A DNA stretch of 5,060 nucleotides from Alkalinema sp. CAN_BIN05 (lineage in GTDB: Bacteria > Cyanobacteriota > Cyanobacteriia > Leptolyngbyales > Leptolyngbyaceae): assembly GCA_026786325.1 (NCBI GenBank), contig JAJAYH010000344.1, positions 1-5,060 on the forward strand, in the 5' to 3' direction. This document shows, piece after piece, positions 1 to 5,060 of the stretch. The notes below the pieces were generated by a model. That model ran no database searches. It was not told the origin of the DNA and saw only the letters and a list, made by a program, of their open reading frames with translations. Numbering within the stretch: the first letter of the stretch is position 1; each line of letters opens with the position of its first letter. A program made the position numbers and the translations under genes.

Positions 1-605
1 AACACCAACACCATCACCAACCCAAACACACCCAAATTCCATAACGACTCATATAAAAAAGTTGGATGATAATACGCAACAGATTCAAATCCCAACATTC
101 GACGATCGGGCGGAATCAACAGCTTCCAAGGCAAATCCGTCGGCGCACCATAGGCTTCCGAATTGAAAAAATTCCCCCAACGCCCGATCGCCTGTCCCAA
201 AATCAACGACGGCACCACAATGTCAGTTAACGCCCAAAACGAGATTTTTCTCCACCGCGCAAACGCCCATCCCGCCAACATTCCACCCAAAACTGCACCA
301 TGAATCGCAATCCCACCTTCCCAAATCGCAATCATCTTTTCAGGATGGCCGACATAATCGCGCCATTGGAACAGCACATAATAAATCCTAGCCCCCGGCA
401 ACGCCCCCAACACCAACGCAAACGCAAGATCCGCCACCATATCCGGATCCATCTTTCGGCGTTCAGCCAGCCAAGTGGACAAATTCACCCCTAAAAGTAA
501 AGCACTTCCAATAAAAATGCCATACCAATGCATTCGCAATGGCCCAAATTCCAACGCGATCGGACCCGGTGACGTAAATTCAAACGCCAACAATTGCGAA
601 ATCAT
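1..605 (-). CDS. lgt: Prolipoprotein diacylglyceryl transferase, N-terminal part (3' end off the left edge)
   Basis: Lgt is an inner-membrane enzyme that moves diacylglyceryl from phosphatidylglycerol to the lipobox cysteine of prolipoproteins, the first step of lipoprotein maturation. Reading the minus strand from the ATG at 605-603 gives 201 open codons up to the edge; the usual length is about 260-290, so roughly the last quarter is missing. Seen directly: the Lgt signature GRWGNFFNSEAYG at residues 141-153, the IHG motif with H102, GAR at 71-73, and HPTFLYES near 182-189. H102, R142, N145 and E150 fall one residue before the E. coli essential residues H103, R143, N146 and E151, which supports this start. 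Hydrophobic stretches at about 28-46, 57-79, 99-115 and 123-140 fit membrane helices. The downstream catalytic Arg and Glu are outside the window. The kinase gene lies 82 bases upstream on the same strand. Identification is firm. Confidence 0.96.
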   Translation of the reverse strand, partial: MISQLLAFEFTSPGPIALEFGPLRMHWYGIFIGSALLLGVNLSTWLAERRKMDPDMVADLAFALVLGALPGARIYYVLFQWRDYVGHPEKMIAIWEGGIAIHGAVLGGMLAGWAFARWRKISFWALTDIVVPSLILGQAIGRWGNFFNSEAYGAPTDLPWKLLIPPDRRMLGFESVAYYHPTFLYESLWNLGVFGLVMVLV

Positions 606-608
606 AGA

Positions 609-616
609 ATCACCCC
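609..616 (-). promoter_or_regulatory. Ribosome-binding site of lgt
   Basis: On the minus strand the bases just before the lgt ATG read GGGGTGATTCT. GGTGAT matches the 3' part of the ideal Shine-Dalgarno sequence (GGAGGTGATC). It supports the ATG at 605 as the start. Assignment by eye only. Confidence 0.5.
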
Positions 617-660
617 AAATCACCGTCCAACTGCCTTACACAATACACCTCACTAATCAC

Positions 661-699
661 CCTAAGCAATCATCCTAAGCAATCATTCTAAGCGATCGG
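661..699. repeat. 13-base tandem repeat, three units, overlapping the kinase stop codon
   Basis: Units are 661-673 and 674-686 (both CCTAAGCAATCAT, identical) and 687-699 (TCTAAGCGATCGG, diverged at its 3' half). The third unit holds the TAG stop of the histidine kinase (688-690, minus strand) and a CGATCG hexamer. The two perfect units fill the start of the 82-base spacer before lgt. No strong hairpin is seen, so a terminator role is not supported. It is probably a slippage-type short repeat in the kinase-lgt spacer. Confidence 0.8.
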
Positions 700-1857
700 C
701 CCAGATCCGATCGGTAATTTCAGCACAAAGCAACTCCCTTGATTAATTGCCGATTCAAATGTCACTGTACCGCCGTGAAGTTCAGCTAAATGCTTCGTTA
801 ACGCAAGGCCCAACCCAGTTCCTTGACGACGACGAGCGATCGATTCGTCCACCTGCTGGAAGGGTTTGAAAATTAAATGATGCTTTTCCGGAGCAATGCC
901 AATCCCGTTATCCTTGACCGCAATACAAAGCATTCCATCCTTCTCCGTCGTCCGTACCTCTATAACTCCGCCTTCTTCTGAAAATTTCACCGCATTCGAC
1001 AATAAATTCAACAACATCTGTCGGACCCGAATATCTTCGGCCCACAATGTTTTGAGGTCAGAATCAAGGTGACAGCGAATGATAATTTGTCGCATTTGAG
1101 CTTGTTGTTGAACTGGTTCAATGCTCTCACCACAAATCACCGCGATCGAAATACTCGTTTTCTCCAATAATAAGTGTCCAGCTTCAATTTTAGAAAGATC
1201 CAAAATGTCATTGATCAATGCCAACAGATATTGTCCGCTTTGATGAATATGCTGAACATACACATGCTGTTTTTCATTCAATTCACCAAAAATCTTTTGT
1301 TTCAGCATTGATGAAAATCCCAAAATCGACGTAAGCGGCGTTCTCAACTCGTGGGACATATTCGACAGAAACTCTGACATATGACGACTCGATCGTTCCA
1401 GAACTGCCGTTTGTTCTAGCCAATTTGCTTCCTGTTGGCGCTGCTGAGTTAGATCTTGAATCCGCCAGAGCCACAACATATCATCCCGGTCTGGGGTTGA
1501 AAGCTGTCGTAGCGCAACAGCCACGGATTTTGCCGAGTCATCCAGACAAAGGGTCGCATCAAGATCGTAGGAGGCTGCGCGTTGCATTCGATAGGAAATT
1601 TGCGTCCAATCTTCGGGCCGGATCCACTGAAGAATCGATTGAGTTAGAAGTCGGCTGGAGCGAATATTACCTTGGCCTTGAAACAGATCCATTGCAGCAT
1701 TGTTTGCATAGTGAATCTGTCCGTCCGGTGTTGTGATGACGATCGGTTCAGGGAGGATATCCAAGCCAACAACGAGAAGGTCCGTCGAAATTTCCGTCGA
1801 TGGTTTGGAACTAGCAGCACGTTCGGATGACATATACGAGTCGGATTTTGTATGCAT
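688..1857 (-). CDS. Soluble PAS-domain sensor histidine kinase (HisKA-HATPase_c)
   Basis: A 389-residue two-component sensor kinase that should autophosphorylate on His and pass phosphate to an unidentified response regulator. Domains: a PAS domain at about 28-135 (ILPEPIVITTPDGQIHYANN at 34-53), a Gln/Glu-rich, probably coiled-coil linker at 133-165, the H-box FLSNMSHELRTPL with phospho-acceptor H169, the N-box NLLSNAVKF (284-292), the G1 box DNGIGI (316-321), the F-box FKPFQQ (330-335) and the G2 box GTGLGL (346-351). All catalytic boxes look intact. No transmembrane segment or signal peptide is visible, so it is probably cytoplasmic and senses an internal cue; no ligand can be deduced. The start is well bounded: an in-frame TGA at 1863-1861 leaves only one non-start codon before the ATG. 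There is no clear Shine-Dalgarno. No response regulator or receiver domain lies in the window, so it is an orphan here. It may be co-transcribed with lgt. Domain call firm; specific identity unknown. Confidence 0.95.
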   Translation of the reverse strand: MHTKSDSYMSSERAASSKPSTEISTDLLVVGLDILPEPIVITTPDGQIHYANNAAMDLFQGQGNIRSSRLLTQSILQWIRPEDWTQISYRMQRAASYDLDATLCLDDSAKSVAVALRQLSTPDRDDMLWLWRIQDLTQQRQQEANWLEQTAVLERSSRHMSEFLSNMSHELRTPLTSILGFSSMLKQKIFGELNEKQHVYVQHIHQSGQYLLALINDILDLSKIEAGHLLLEKTSISIAVICGESIEPVQQQAQMRQIIIRCHLDSDLKTLWAEDIRVRQMLLNLLSNAVKFSEEGGVIEVRTTEKDGMLCIAVKDNGIGIAPEKHHLIFKPFQQVDESIARRRQGTGLGLALTKHLAELHGGTVTFESAINQGSCFVLKLPIGSGPIA

Positions 1858-2153
1858 GACTCAGACGAAAAATAGGATGGTTTTATAAAAGTCAAAATTA
1901 CAAAGAAGCTCAAAGGTTATGGCTTCTATCATTATCTTGGAAATGGTTTATCGGCATTGGGTTTTGCCTCTCATCATGAATAACATGAGTTGAAAGAGAA
2001 TATAGTGATCTCATACTGATTTCGATAGGTTCGGTCGAAGGTAAATCAGCAGATTTCCGATCGGTCTCTTAGTCAAACCCTGATTTCTAACTTATGTGCC
2101 AAGCTTATGGACCATTTGGGTGATTTCGCTTCCTCCGATCGGGTCAGATTTCC

Positions 2154-2161
2154 GCGATCGC
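2154..2161. repeat. HIP1 octamer GCGATCGC
   Basis: A full copy of the highly iterated palindrome of cyanobacterial genomes, placed about 50 bases before the rlmN start. Its significance here is taxonomic rather than regulatory: the core CGATCG recurs throughout the window in coding and non-coding sequence alike. Confidence 0.85.
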
Positions 2162-2172
2162 CATTGACCCGC

Positions 2173-2178
2173 TAGAAT
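2173..2178 (+). promoter_or_regulatory. Candidate -10 element for rlmN
   Basis: TAGAAT differs from the TATAAT consensus at one base and sits 34 bases before the rlmN ATG, within an AT-rich patch. No good -35 hexamer is found 16-18 bases upstream (TTCCGC at 17). TTGACC at 2164-2169 is too close to act as its -35. Weak prediction. Confidence 0.3.
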
Positions 2179-2212
2179 ATAAAACCACTCTTGATTTCCT
2201 GCGCCCCCATCC

Positions 2213-3304
2213 ATGAACGCCCAATCCCCCGCCACTCCTCCAACTCCCTCGGTTGCCCCACTCATTGGTGCTGATGTTGCTGAATTGACAAAGTGGATGC
2301 AAGCCCAAGGACAACCCGCCTATCGTGGCAAGCAATTGCACCAGTGGATTTATCAGAGAGGCATTCGCTCGTTGTCGGAAGTGTCAGTATTTCCTAAGGC
2401 ATGGCGAGAAACAGTAGCGGATCTCAACATTGGCCGATCGCGCATTGCCTTCCGAGCGCCATCCAAGGACGGCACCGTAAAATTTTTGCTGGAAATGGTC
2501 GATGGTCAAATAATCGAAGCCGTAGGCATTCCGTCCTATCGACCCGGCAGCCAAAAACTAGAACGCTTAACCGTATGTGTCTCATCCCAAGTCGGCTGTG
2601 CCATGGCCTGTGATTTTTGTGCGACGGGGAAAGGAGGCTTTAAGCGCAATCTAGAACGCCACGAGATTGTCGATCAAATTTTGACCGTTCAAGCAGACTT
2701 CCAAGAACGAGTCAGCAATGTCGTGTTTATGGGCATGGGTGAGCCGTTGCTAAATACTGAGGCCGTGCTGGAATCGGTCCGATCGATGAACCAAGACATC
2801 GGCATCGGTCAACGGTCCATCACCATCTCCACCGTAGGAATTCCCGGCGAAATCGCCCGTCTGGCCGATCGGCACCTACAAGCCACCCTTGCTGTAAGCC
2901 TCCACGCATCCAACCAGCAAGTCCGCGAACAGCTCATCCCATCCGCCAAACGCTATCCTTTGGAATCGTTGCTCGAAGAATGTCGAGATTACGTCAATAT
3001 CACGGGACGGCGCGTCAGTTTTGAATACATTGTGCTGACGGGCGTGAATGACCAAACCCAGCACGCTCATGAGTTAGCTCAATTGGTGCGAGGCTTTCAA
3101 TGTCACGTTAATTTAATTCCCTACAATCCCATTTCTGAGGTGGACTACCAACGCCCAAACGATCGGCAGCTTCAAATTTTTATGGCCGCATTAAAGGCAA
3201 AAAATGTAGCCGTCAGTATTCGCCGATCGAGGGGCTTAGATGCCGATGCTGCTTGTGGTCAATTGCGCGCCAATCAACTGGAGTTGCAACGCACAGAAGC
3301 TTAG
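2213..3304 (+). CDS. rlmN: Dual-specificity RNA methyltransferase RlmN (23S rRNA A2503 / tRNA A37 C2-methyltransferase)
   Basis: A radical-SAM enzyme that methylates C2 of adenosine 2503 in 23S rRNA and of A37 in certain tRNAs, supporting translational accuracy. The 363-residue protein is near the family's usual length (E. coli 384). An N-terminal RNA-binding region includes GQPAYRGKQLHQWIY (33-47). The radical-SAM core carries the cluster motif C129-x3-C133-x2-C136, GMGEP at 174-178, and STVG at 206-209. The two mechanistic cysteines are present: C122, seven residues before the first cluster Cys as in E. coli (C118/C125), and C348 in DAACGQL, equivalent to the methyl-carrying C355. The start is the first ATG after an in-frame TGA at 2192-2194. 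No Shine-Dalgarno is visible, which is common in cyanobacteria. The plain Cys-x3-Cys motif and C2-type conservation fit RlmN; Cfr, a C8 methyltransferase, is the relative to exclude and is far less likely in a chromosomal cyanobacterial setting. Confidence 0.97.
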   Translation: MNAQSPATPPTPSVAPLIGADVAELTKWMQAQGQPAYRGKQLHQWIYQRGIRSLSEVSVFPKAWRETVADLNIGRSRIAFRAPSKDGTVKFLLEMVDGQIIEAVGIPSYRPGSQKLERLTVCVSSQVGCAMACDFCATGKGGFKRNLERHEIVDQILTVQADFQERVSNVVFMGMGEPLLNTEAVLESVRSMNQDIGIGQRSITISTVGIPGEIARLADRHLQATLAVSLHASNQQVREQLIPSAKRYPLESLLEECRDYVNITGRRVSFEYIVLTGVNDQTQHAHELAQLVRGFQCHVNLIPYNPISEVDYQRPNDRQLQIFMAALKAKNVAVSIRRSRGLDADAACGQLRANQLELQRTEA

Positions 3305-3319
3305 AGGTCGCCTAGTCTG

Positions 3320-3325
3320 TATGAT
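3320..3325 (+). promoter_or_regulatory. Weak -10-like hexamer before the glycosyltransferase
   Basis: TATGAT lies 40 bases upstream of the glycosyltransferase ATG, in the 61-base gap after rlmN. No matching -35 element is found (AAGCTT at a 17-base spacing). The gene may instead be read through from rlmN, as no strong terminator separates them. Low confidence. Confidence 0.2.
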
Positions 3326-3350
3326 GTTTTTGCTCAATTCGTAATCTTGT

Positions 3351-3358
3351 AAGAAGAG
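3351..3358 (+). promoter_or_regulatory. Ribosome-binding site of the glycosyltransferase
   Basis: The purine run AAGAAGAG ends seven bases before the ATG at 3366, a normal spacing. It supports that start, and an in-frame TAA at 3342-3344 rules out anything much longer. Confidence 0.5.
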
Positions 3359-3365
3359 TATTTTT

Positions 3366-4205
3366 ATGACAGATCGTGGCGTGGTGTATTGTGCAACGAG
3401 TCAGATCGTTTACCTGGAAGCGGCATTAATAAGCTCTATTGCATTACGAGAACTCAATCCCGAAATTCCGATTACAATTTTTTGTGATCCTGCCCTTGAA
3501 TTAGTTTCATTTTCTACCCTACAAGATTCGCTCCAAGCCTATGGCATTAATGTAATCGAACTTTCAATGGAAGGTGATACATTTCTATCTCGTAGTGTAA
3601 AAACGCACCTAAATGAACTTAGCCCTTATCAAGAGACGCTTTACATCGATTCCGATATGTTGCCGCTGAAATCTATTTCCCAAGTGTGGGACTATTTAGA
3701 TCATGGCGATATGGCGATGGTTCTCGATCGGTTGCCGACTTTGGCGCTGTGCGATCATGTGGCTCAAGTGGAAATTGATTACACGTTGGAGTTGCTTCCA
3801 GGCGATAACCATCAATTCAACAGCGGTCTGATGGTGTGGCGCAATAACGATGCAACGCAATCTCTGTTTAAGCGTTGGCAACAAGAATGGTTAGTCTTTC
3901 AAAAGCATGATCAATTGGCTCTCGTGAGAGCGATCGCCACCGAAAAGTTTGCCGTAGCTCAGATGCCTGTGAATTACAACACGTCGCCTCGGGATGCCGC
4001 GCCAGTTCTGTTGCCGAACAATGACGTATATTTGCTGCATTGTTGGGGCGGACAAGTGGCTTCTGGCGATTACCTAAACGTTGCACTCCAATTTCATCCG
4101 AAAGTAATTGCGATCGTGAAACAGTTATTAGGACTCTCCGCGAATAAATTGCGGTCTAGTAGAGGAAGCAGCTCCGCAGCTCAGAAAAGAGGGATTTATA
4201 ACTAA
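3366..4205 (+). CDS. GT-A fold glycosyltransferase, GT8-like (DXD motif)
   Basis: A 279-residue soluble protein predicted to transfer a sugar from a nucleotide-sugar donor. Seen in sequence: an N-terminal strand-helix GVVYCATSQIVYLEAALIS (5-23) typical of the nucleotide-binding fold, YIDSDMLPL (93-101) with the metal-binding D95-x-D97, FNSGLMVWR (151-159) as in GT8-type enzymes, HDQ at 181-183, and HCWGG at 225-229, a late His that often completes metal or donor binding. There is no signal peptide or membrane segment, so it is probably cytoplasmic. Donor and acceptor cannot be deduced; the partner rlmN gives no hint. The tail after residue 257 (SANKLRSSRGSSSAAQKRGIYN) is Ser-, Arg- and Lys-rich, looks unlike the folded core, and is encoded inside the 4139-4253 inverted-repeat element, so the original C-terminus may have been replaced. 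The catalytic core itself appears complete. Family-level call fairly sure, exact CAZy family not. Confidence 0.85.
   Translation: MTDRGVVYCATSQIVYLEAALISSIALRELNPEIPITIFCDPALELVSFSTLQDSLQAYGINVIELSMEGDTFLSRSVKTHLNELSPYQETLYIDSDMLPLKSISQVWDYLDHGDMAMVLDRLPTLALCDHVAQVEIDYTLELLPGDNHQFNSGLMVWRNNDATQSLFKRWQQEWLVFQKHDQLALVRAIATEKFAVAQMPVNYNTSPRDAAPVLLPNNDVYLLHCWGGQVASGDYLNVALQFHPKVIAIVKQLLGLSANKLRSSRGSSSAAQKRGIYN
3930..3937. repeat. HIP1 octamer GCGATCGC
   Basis: The second full HIP1 palindrome of the window, inside the glycosyltransferase coding sequence (around residues 188-191, RAIA). It is tolerated within codons, as is usual for this repeat. Confidence 0.85.
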
Positions 4206-4253
4206 TTCTTAGTCCTGGAGGGACTTTCGTTTCTAGAGCGCAATTTATTCGCG
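4139..4253. mobile_element. 115-base inverted-repeat element, MITE-like (or long hairpin), at the 3' end of the glycosyltransferase gene
   Basis: The left arm at 4139-4153 (CGCGAATAAATTGCG) is the exact reverse complement of 4239-4253 (CGCAATTTATTCGCG). Extending inward to 4161 and 4231 gives 21 matches in 23, including a shared CTAGA block. The 69 bases between the arms hold the end of the glycosyltransferase frame and its TAA at 4203, plus a small stem at 4211-4225. No open frame big enough for a transposase exists, so if mobile it is non-autonomous. I see no clear target-site duplication at the borders. Each arm is also partly self-complementary, and GCGGTCT follows both arms (4151-4157 and 4253-4259). 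Alternatives are a structured 3' end acting as a bidirectional terminator for the convergent genes, or an IS200/IS605-type palindrome-bearing relic. The repeat itself is certain; mobility is inference. Confidence 0.5.
4211..4225 (+). other. Small hairpin within the inverted-repeat element
   Basis: AGTCC and GGACT pair as a five-base stem around the loop TGGAG, six bases after the glycosyltransferase stop, followed by TTTCGTTTCT. The stem is short and the T-run is interrupted, so it could be part of a larger fold made by the flanking 23-base arms rather than an independent terminator. Confidence 0.3.
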
Positions 4254-4260
4254 CGGTCTG

Positions 4261-4281
4261 CCAGGAAATCTTGGTCTTATT
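4261..4281 (+). terminator. Possible weak intrinsic terminator after the glycosyltransferase
   Basis: CCAGG (4261-4265) can pair with CTTGG (4270-4274) through one G-T pair around the loop AAAT, followed by the T-rich TCTTATT. It lies between the two convergent genes. The stem is short, so termination may depend more on the adjacent 23-base inverted repeat. Confidence 0.25.
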
Positions 4282-4294
4282 AAATTCTCATTCT

Positions 4295-5060
4295 CTAGTA
4301 ATAGTTTGGAGTACCAGGCTGAGTAGCATAGGGAAGCTTCTGTGGATCAGGTGCAAATGCGATCCACAGTGGGAATCGCAGTAATGCCAAACTAACTAAA
4401 TCTTCCGTTTCATCAATGATGATCAAAGGCATTTTTCCTTCTTGCTGAAGACGATCGGCCCTAGCTGCCATAGTTTCCGGCACTTCAAACAACATCACAC
4501 CCCGATCGTTCCCAAAGTCATCGCGCCGTAATCCCAAACAATCCTGCAATCCCCGCCGCCATTCGCCCAATCGATCGGGACTATTGGCCAAAATCAAGGG
4601 CCGAAGTTTGTCACCATAGATGTTATAAAGAATAGAAATAGCTGCCGATGCAACGAGAATGTTTTGTAATCTTGAACCTAATGACTTCAATGATCCTCGA
4701 CCACCTTGGGTGAAGAACCAATCATTAATCCGATCGGCATGAATCGATTCAAAGGTGCGTCGCAACTTCCAAACAGGACCGTAGTAGTCGGGTTCTGTGC
4801 GAAAAATTCTGACAACTGCGCGAATCTTTTCAGTTTGTTGTTCATAGACACTCTGGGCAAACTGAGGATCGTCTACGGTGTCATCGACGGTTGGAACGAT
4901 CGCAGATACTGCGGGCACAATTTCAGGTTCGGGCCGACCGATGTCGAGTTTTTGGGCTGCGAGAACTAGGTCTTCGAGGCTTCCAGTAAGGTAGTCTTTG
5001 AAACTTTGAACCCGAATAGCAATCTCTTGAGAACTCCCAGAGAATGTTCCTTTCATTTCG
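4295..5060 (-). CDS. Conserved cyanobacterial protein of unknown function, probably DUF3086 (likely 5'-truncated by the window edge)
   Basis: The minus-strand frame runs from a TAG at 4297-4295 to the edge. An ATG at 5056-5054 would give 253 residues, but the frame stays open upstream (the preceding codon is GAA), no ribosome-binding site can be seen, and the opening residues look internal, so the true start probably lies beyond 5060. Counting from that ATG: an amphipathic segment SSQEIAIRVQSFKDYLTGSL (8-27), an acidic Pro/Val-rich linker (40-65), then a well-packed domain with VVRIFRTEPDYYGPVWKLRR (81-100), FFTQGGRGSLKSLGSRLQNI (114-133), GEWRRGLQDCLGL (164-176), LIIIDETEDLVSLALLRFPL (211-230) and WIAFAPDP (231-238). 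The pattern recalls DUF3086, from memory only. No catalytic motif or certain membrane helix is recognised; 'LIIIDETED' resembles a Walker B strand, but no Walker A is visible in this part. Function unknown. Confidence 0.8.
   Translation of the reverse strand, partial: EMKGTFSGSSQEIAIRVQSFKDYLTGSLEDLVLAAQKLDIGRPEPEIVPAVSAIVPTVDDTVDDPQFAQSVYEQQTEKIRAVVRIFRTEPDYYGPVWKLRRTFESIHADRINDWFFTQGGRGSLKSLGSRLQNILVASAAISILYNIYGDKLRPLILANSPDRLGEWRRGLQDCLGLRRDDFGNDRGVMLFEVPETMAARADRLQQEGKMPLIIIDETEDLVSLALLRFPLWIAFAPDPQKLPYATQPGTPNYY

Larger units (their letters stand above)
1858..2212. other. Divergent intergenic spacer between the kinase and rlmN
   Basis: These 355 bases carry no convincing gene and must hold the promoters of both flanking genes. 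It is AT-rich on the kinase side (about 1858-2030). Seen inside: the hexamer GATTTC six times on the plus strand (2018, 2052, 2082, 2122, 2147, 2193), a 10-base direct repeat CAGATTTCCG at 2050-2059 and 2145-2154, a possible small hairpin with 5-base arms CTCAT/ATGAG at about 1970-1989, three CGATCG sites including a HIP1 octamer at 2154, and a -10-like TAGAAT at 2173. No tRNA, riboswitch or known small RNA was recognised. Confidence 0.7.

Noticed and set aside
1..45. Stretch with no G on the plus strand, resembling a simple repeat
   Set aside because: It is the reverse complement of GTG/TTG/GGT codons for a hydrophobic Lgt membrane helix (VLVLVMVLGFVGLN-type), so it is coding bias and not a repeat.
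300..678. Plus-strand open frames of 64 and 67 residues antisense to lgt and its leader
   Set aside because: The minus strand encodes an unmistakable Lgt across 1-605. The antisense products are Pro/Asn/His-rich with no family-like pattern and arise from the reverse reading of lgt codons.
1425..1736. 103-residue plus-strand frame inside the kinase gene
   Set aside because: It is antisense to the PAS and linker region of a well-supported kinase and its translation shows no domain-like pattern.
1869..1895. Possible kinase promoter: TTGACT and TATTTT on the minus strand
   Set aside because: The spacing is only 15 bases, the -10 match is poor, and transcription would begin about five bases before the ATG. 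The nearby TATAAA has no -35 partner at a normal distance.
1858..2212. A small RNA or riboswitch in the 355-base spacer
   Set aside because: Only a weak five-base stem (about 1970-1989) was found, with no conserved riboswitch core or terminator-like hairpin.
2213..3304. Cfr-type antibiotic-resistance methyltransferase
   Set aside because: Length, the RNA-binding N-terminus and the chromosomal context all fit housekeeping RlmN, and no mobile or resistance genes flank it.
3305..3340. Terminator after rlmN
   Set aside because: AGG-TCG-CCT forms only a three-base stem and the TTTTT run at about 3327 is 14 bases or more away, so it does not form a credible intrinsic terminator.

Overview
The window reads as a chromosomal segment of a cyanobacterium. 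The hexamer CGATCG occurs 25 times by my count, against roughly one expected by chance in 5 kb. Two copies carry the full HIP1 octamer GCGATCGC, the repeat that is highly iterated in many cyanobacterial genomes. The gene at the right edge also resembles, from memory, a protein family known only from cyanobacteria. I cannot name the genus.

Layout: 1-605 (minus) is the N-terminal three quarters of lgt, the prolipoprotein diacylglyceryl transferase; its 3' end lies beyond the left edge. Next, 688-1857 (minus) encodes a soluble PAS-histidine kinase, 82 bases upstream of lgt and in the same direction, so the two could share a transcript. A 13-base tandem repeat of three units overlaps the kinase stop codon. 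A 355-base divergent spacer (1858-2212) separates the kinase from rlmN (2213-3304, plus), the radical-SAM methyltransferase for 23S rRNA and tRNA. A short gap with a clear ribosome-binding site leads to a GT-A fold glycosyltransferase (3366-4205, plus). At the right edge, 4295-5060 (minus) is a conserved protein of unknown function, probably DUF3086, convergent with the glycosyltransferase.

The genes do not form an obvious pathway: lipoprotein maturation, signal sensing, RNA modification and glycosylation look like ordinary cyanobacterial housekeeping neighbours. The most unusual structure is a 115-base segment (4139-4253) bounded by a 23-base inverted repeat (21 of 23 matching, 15 perfect). 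It begins inside the glycosyltransferase gene and appears to supply its last 21 or so codons and its stop. It looks like a small non-autonomous mobile element or a long hairpin between convergent genes. I see no rRNA, tRNA, CRISPR array, prophage or transposase gene, and nothing that convincingly amounts to a new multi-gene system.
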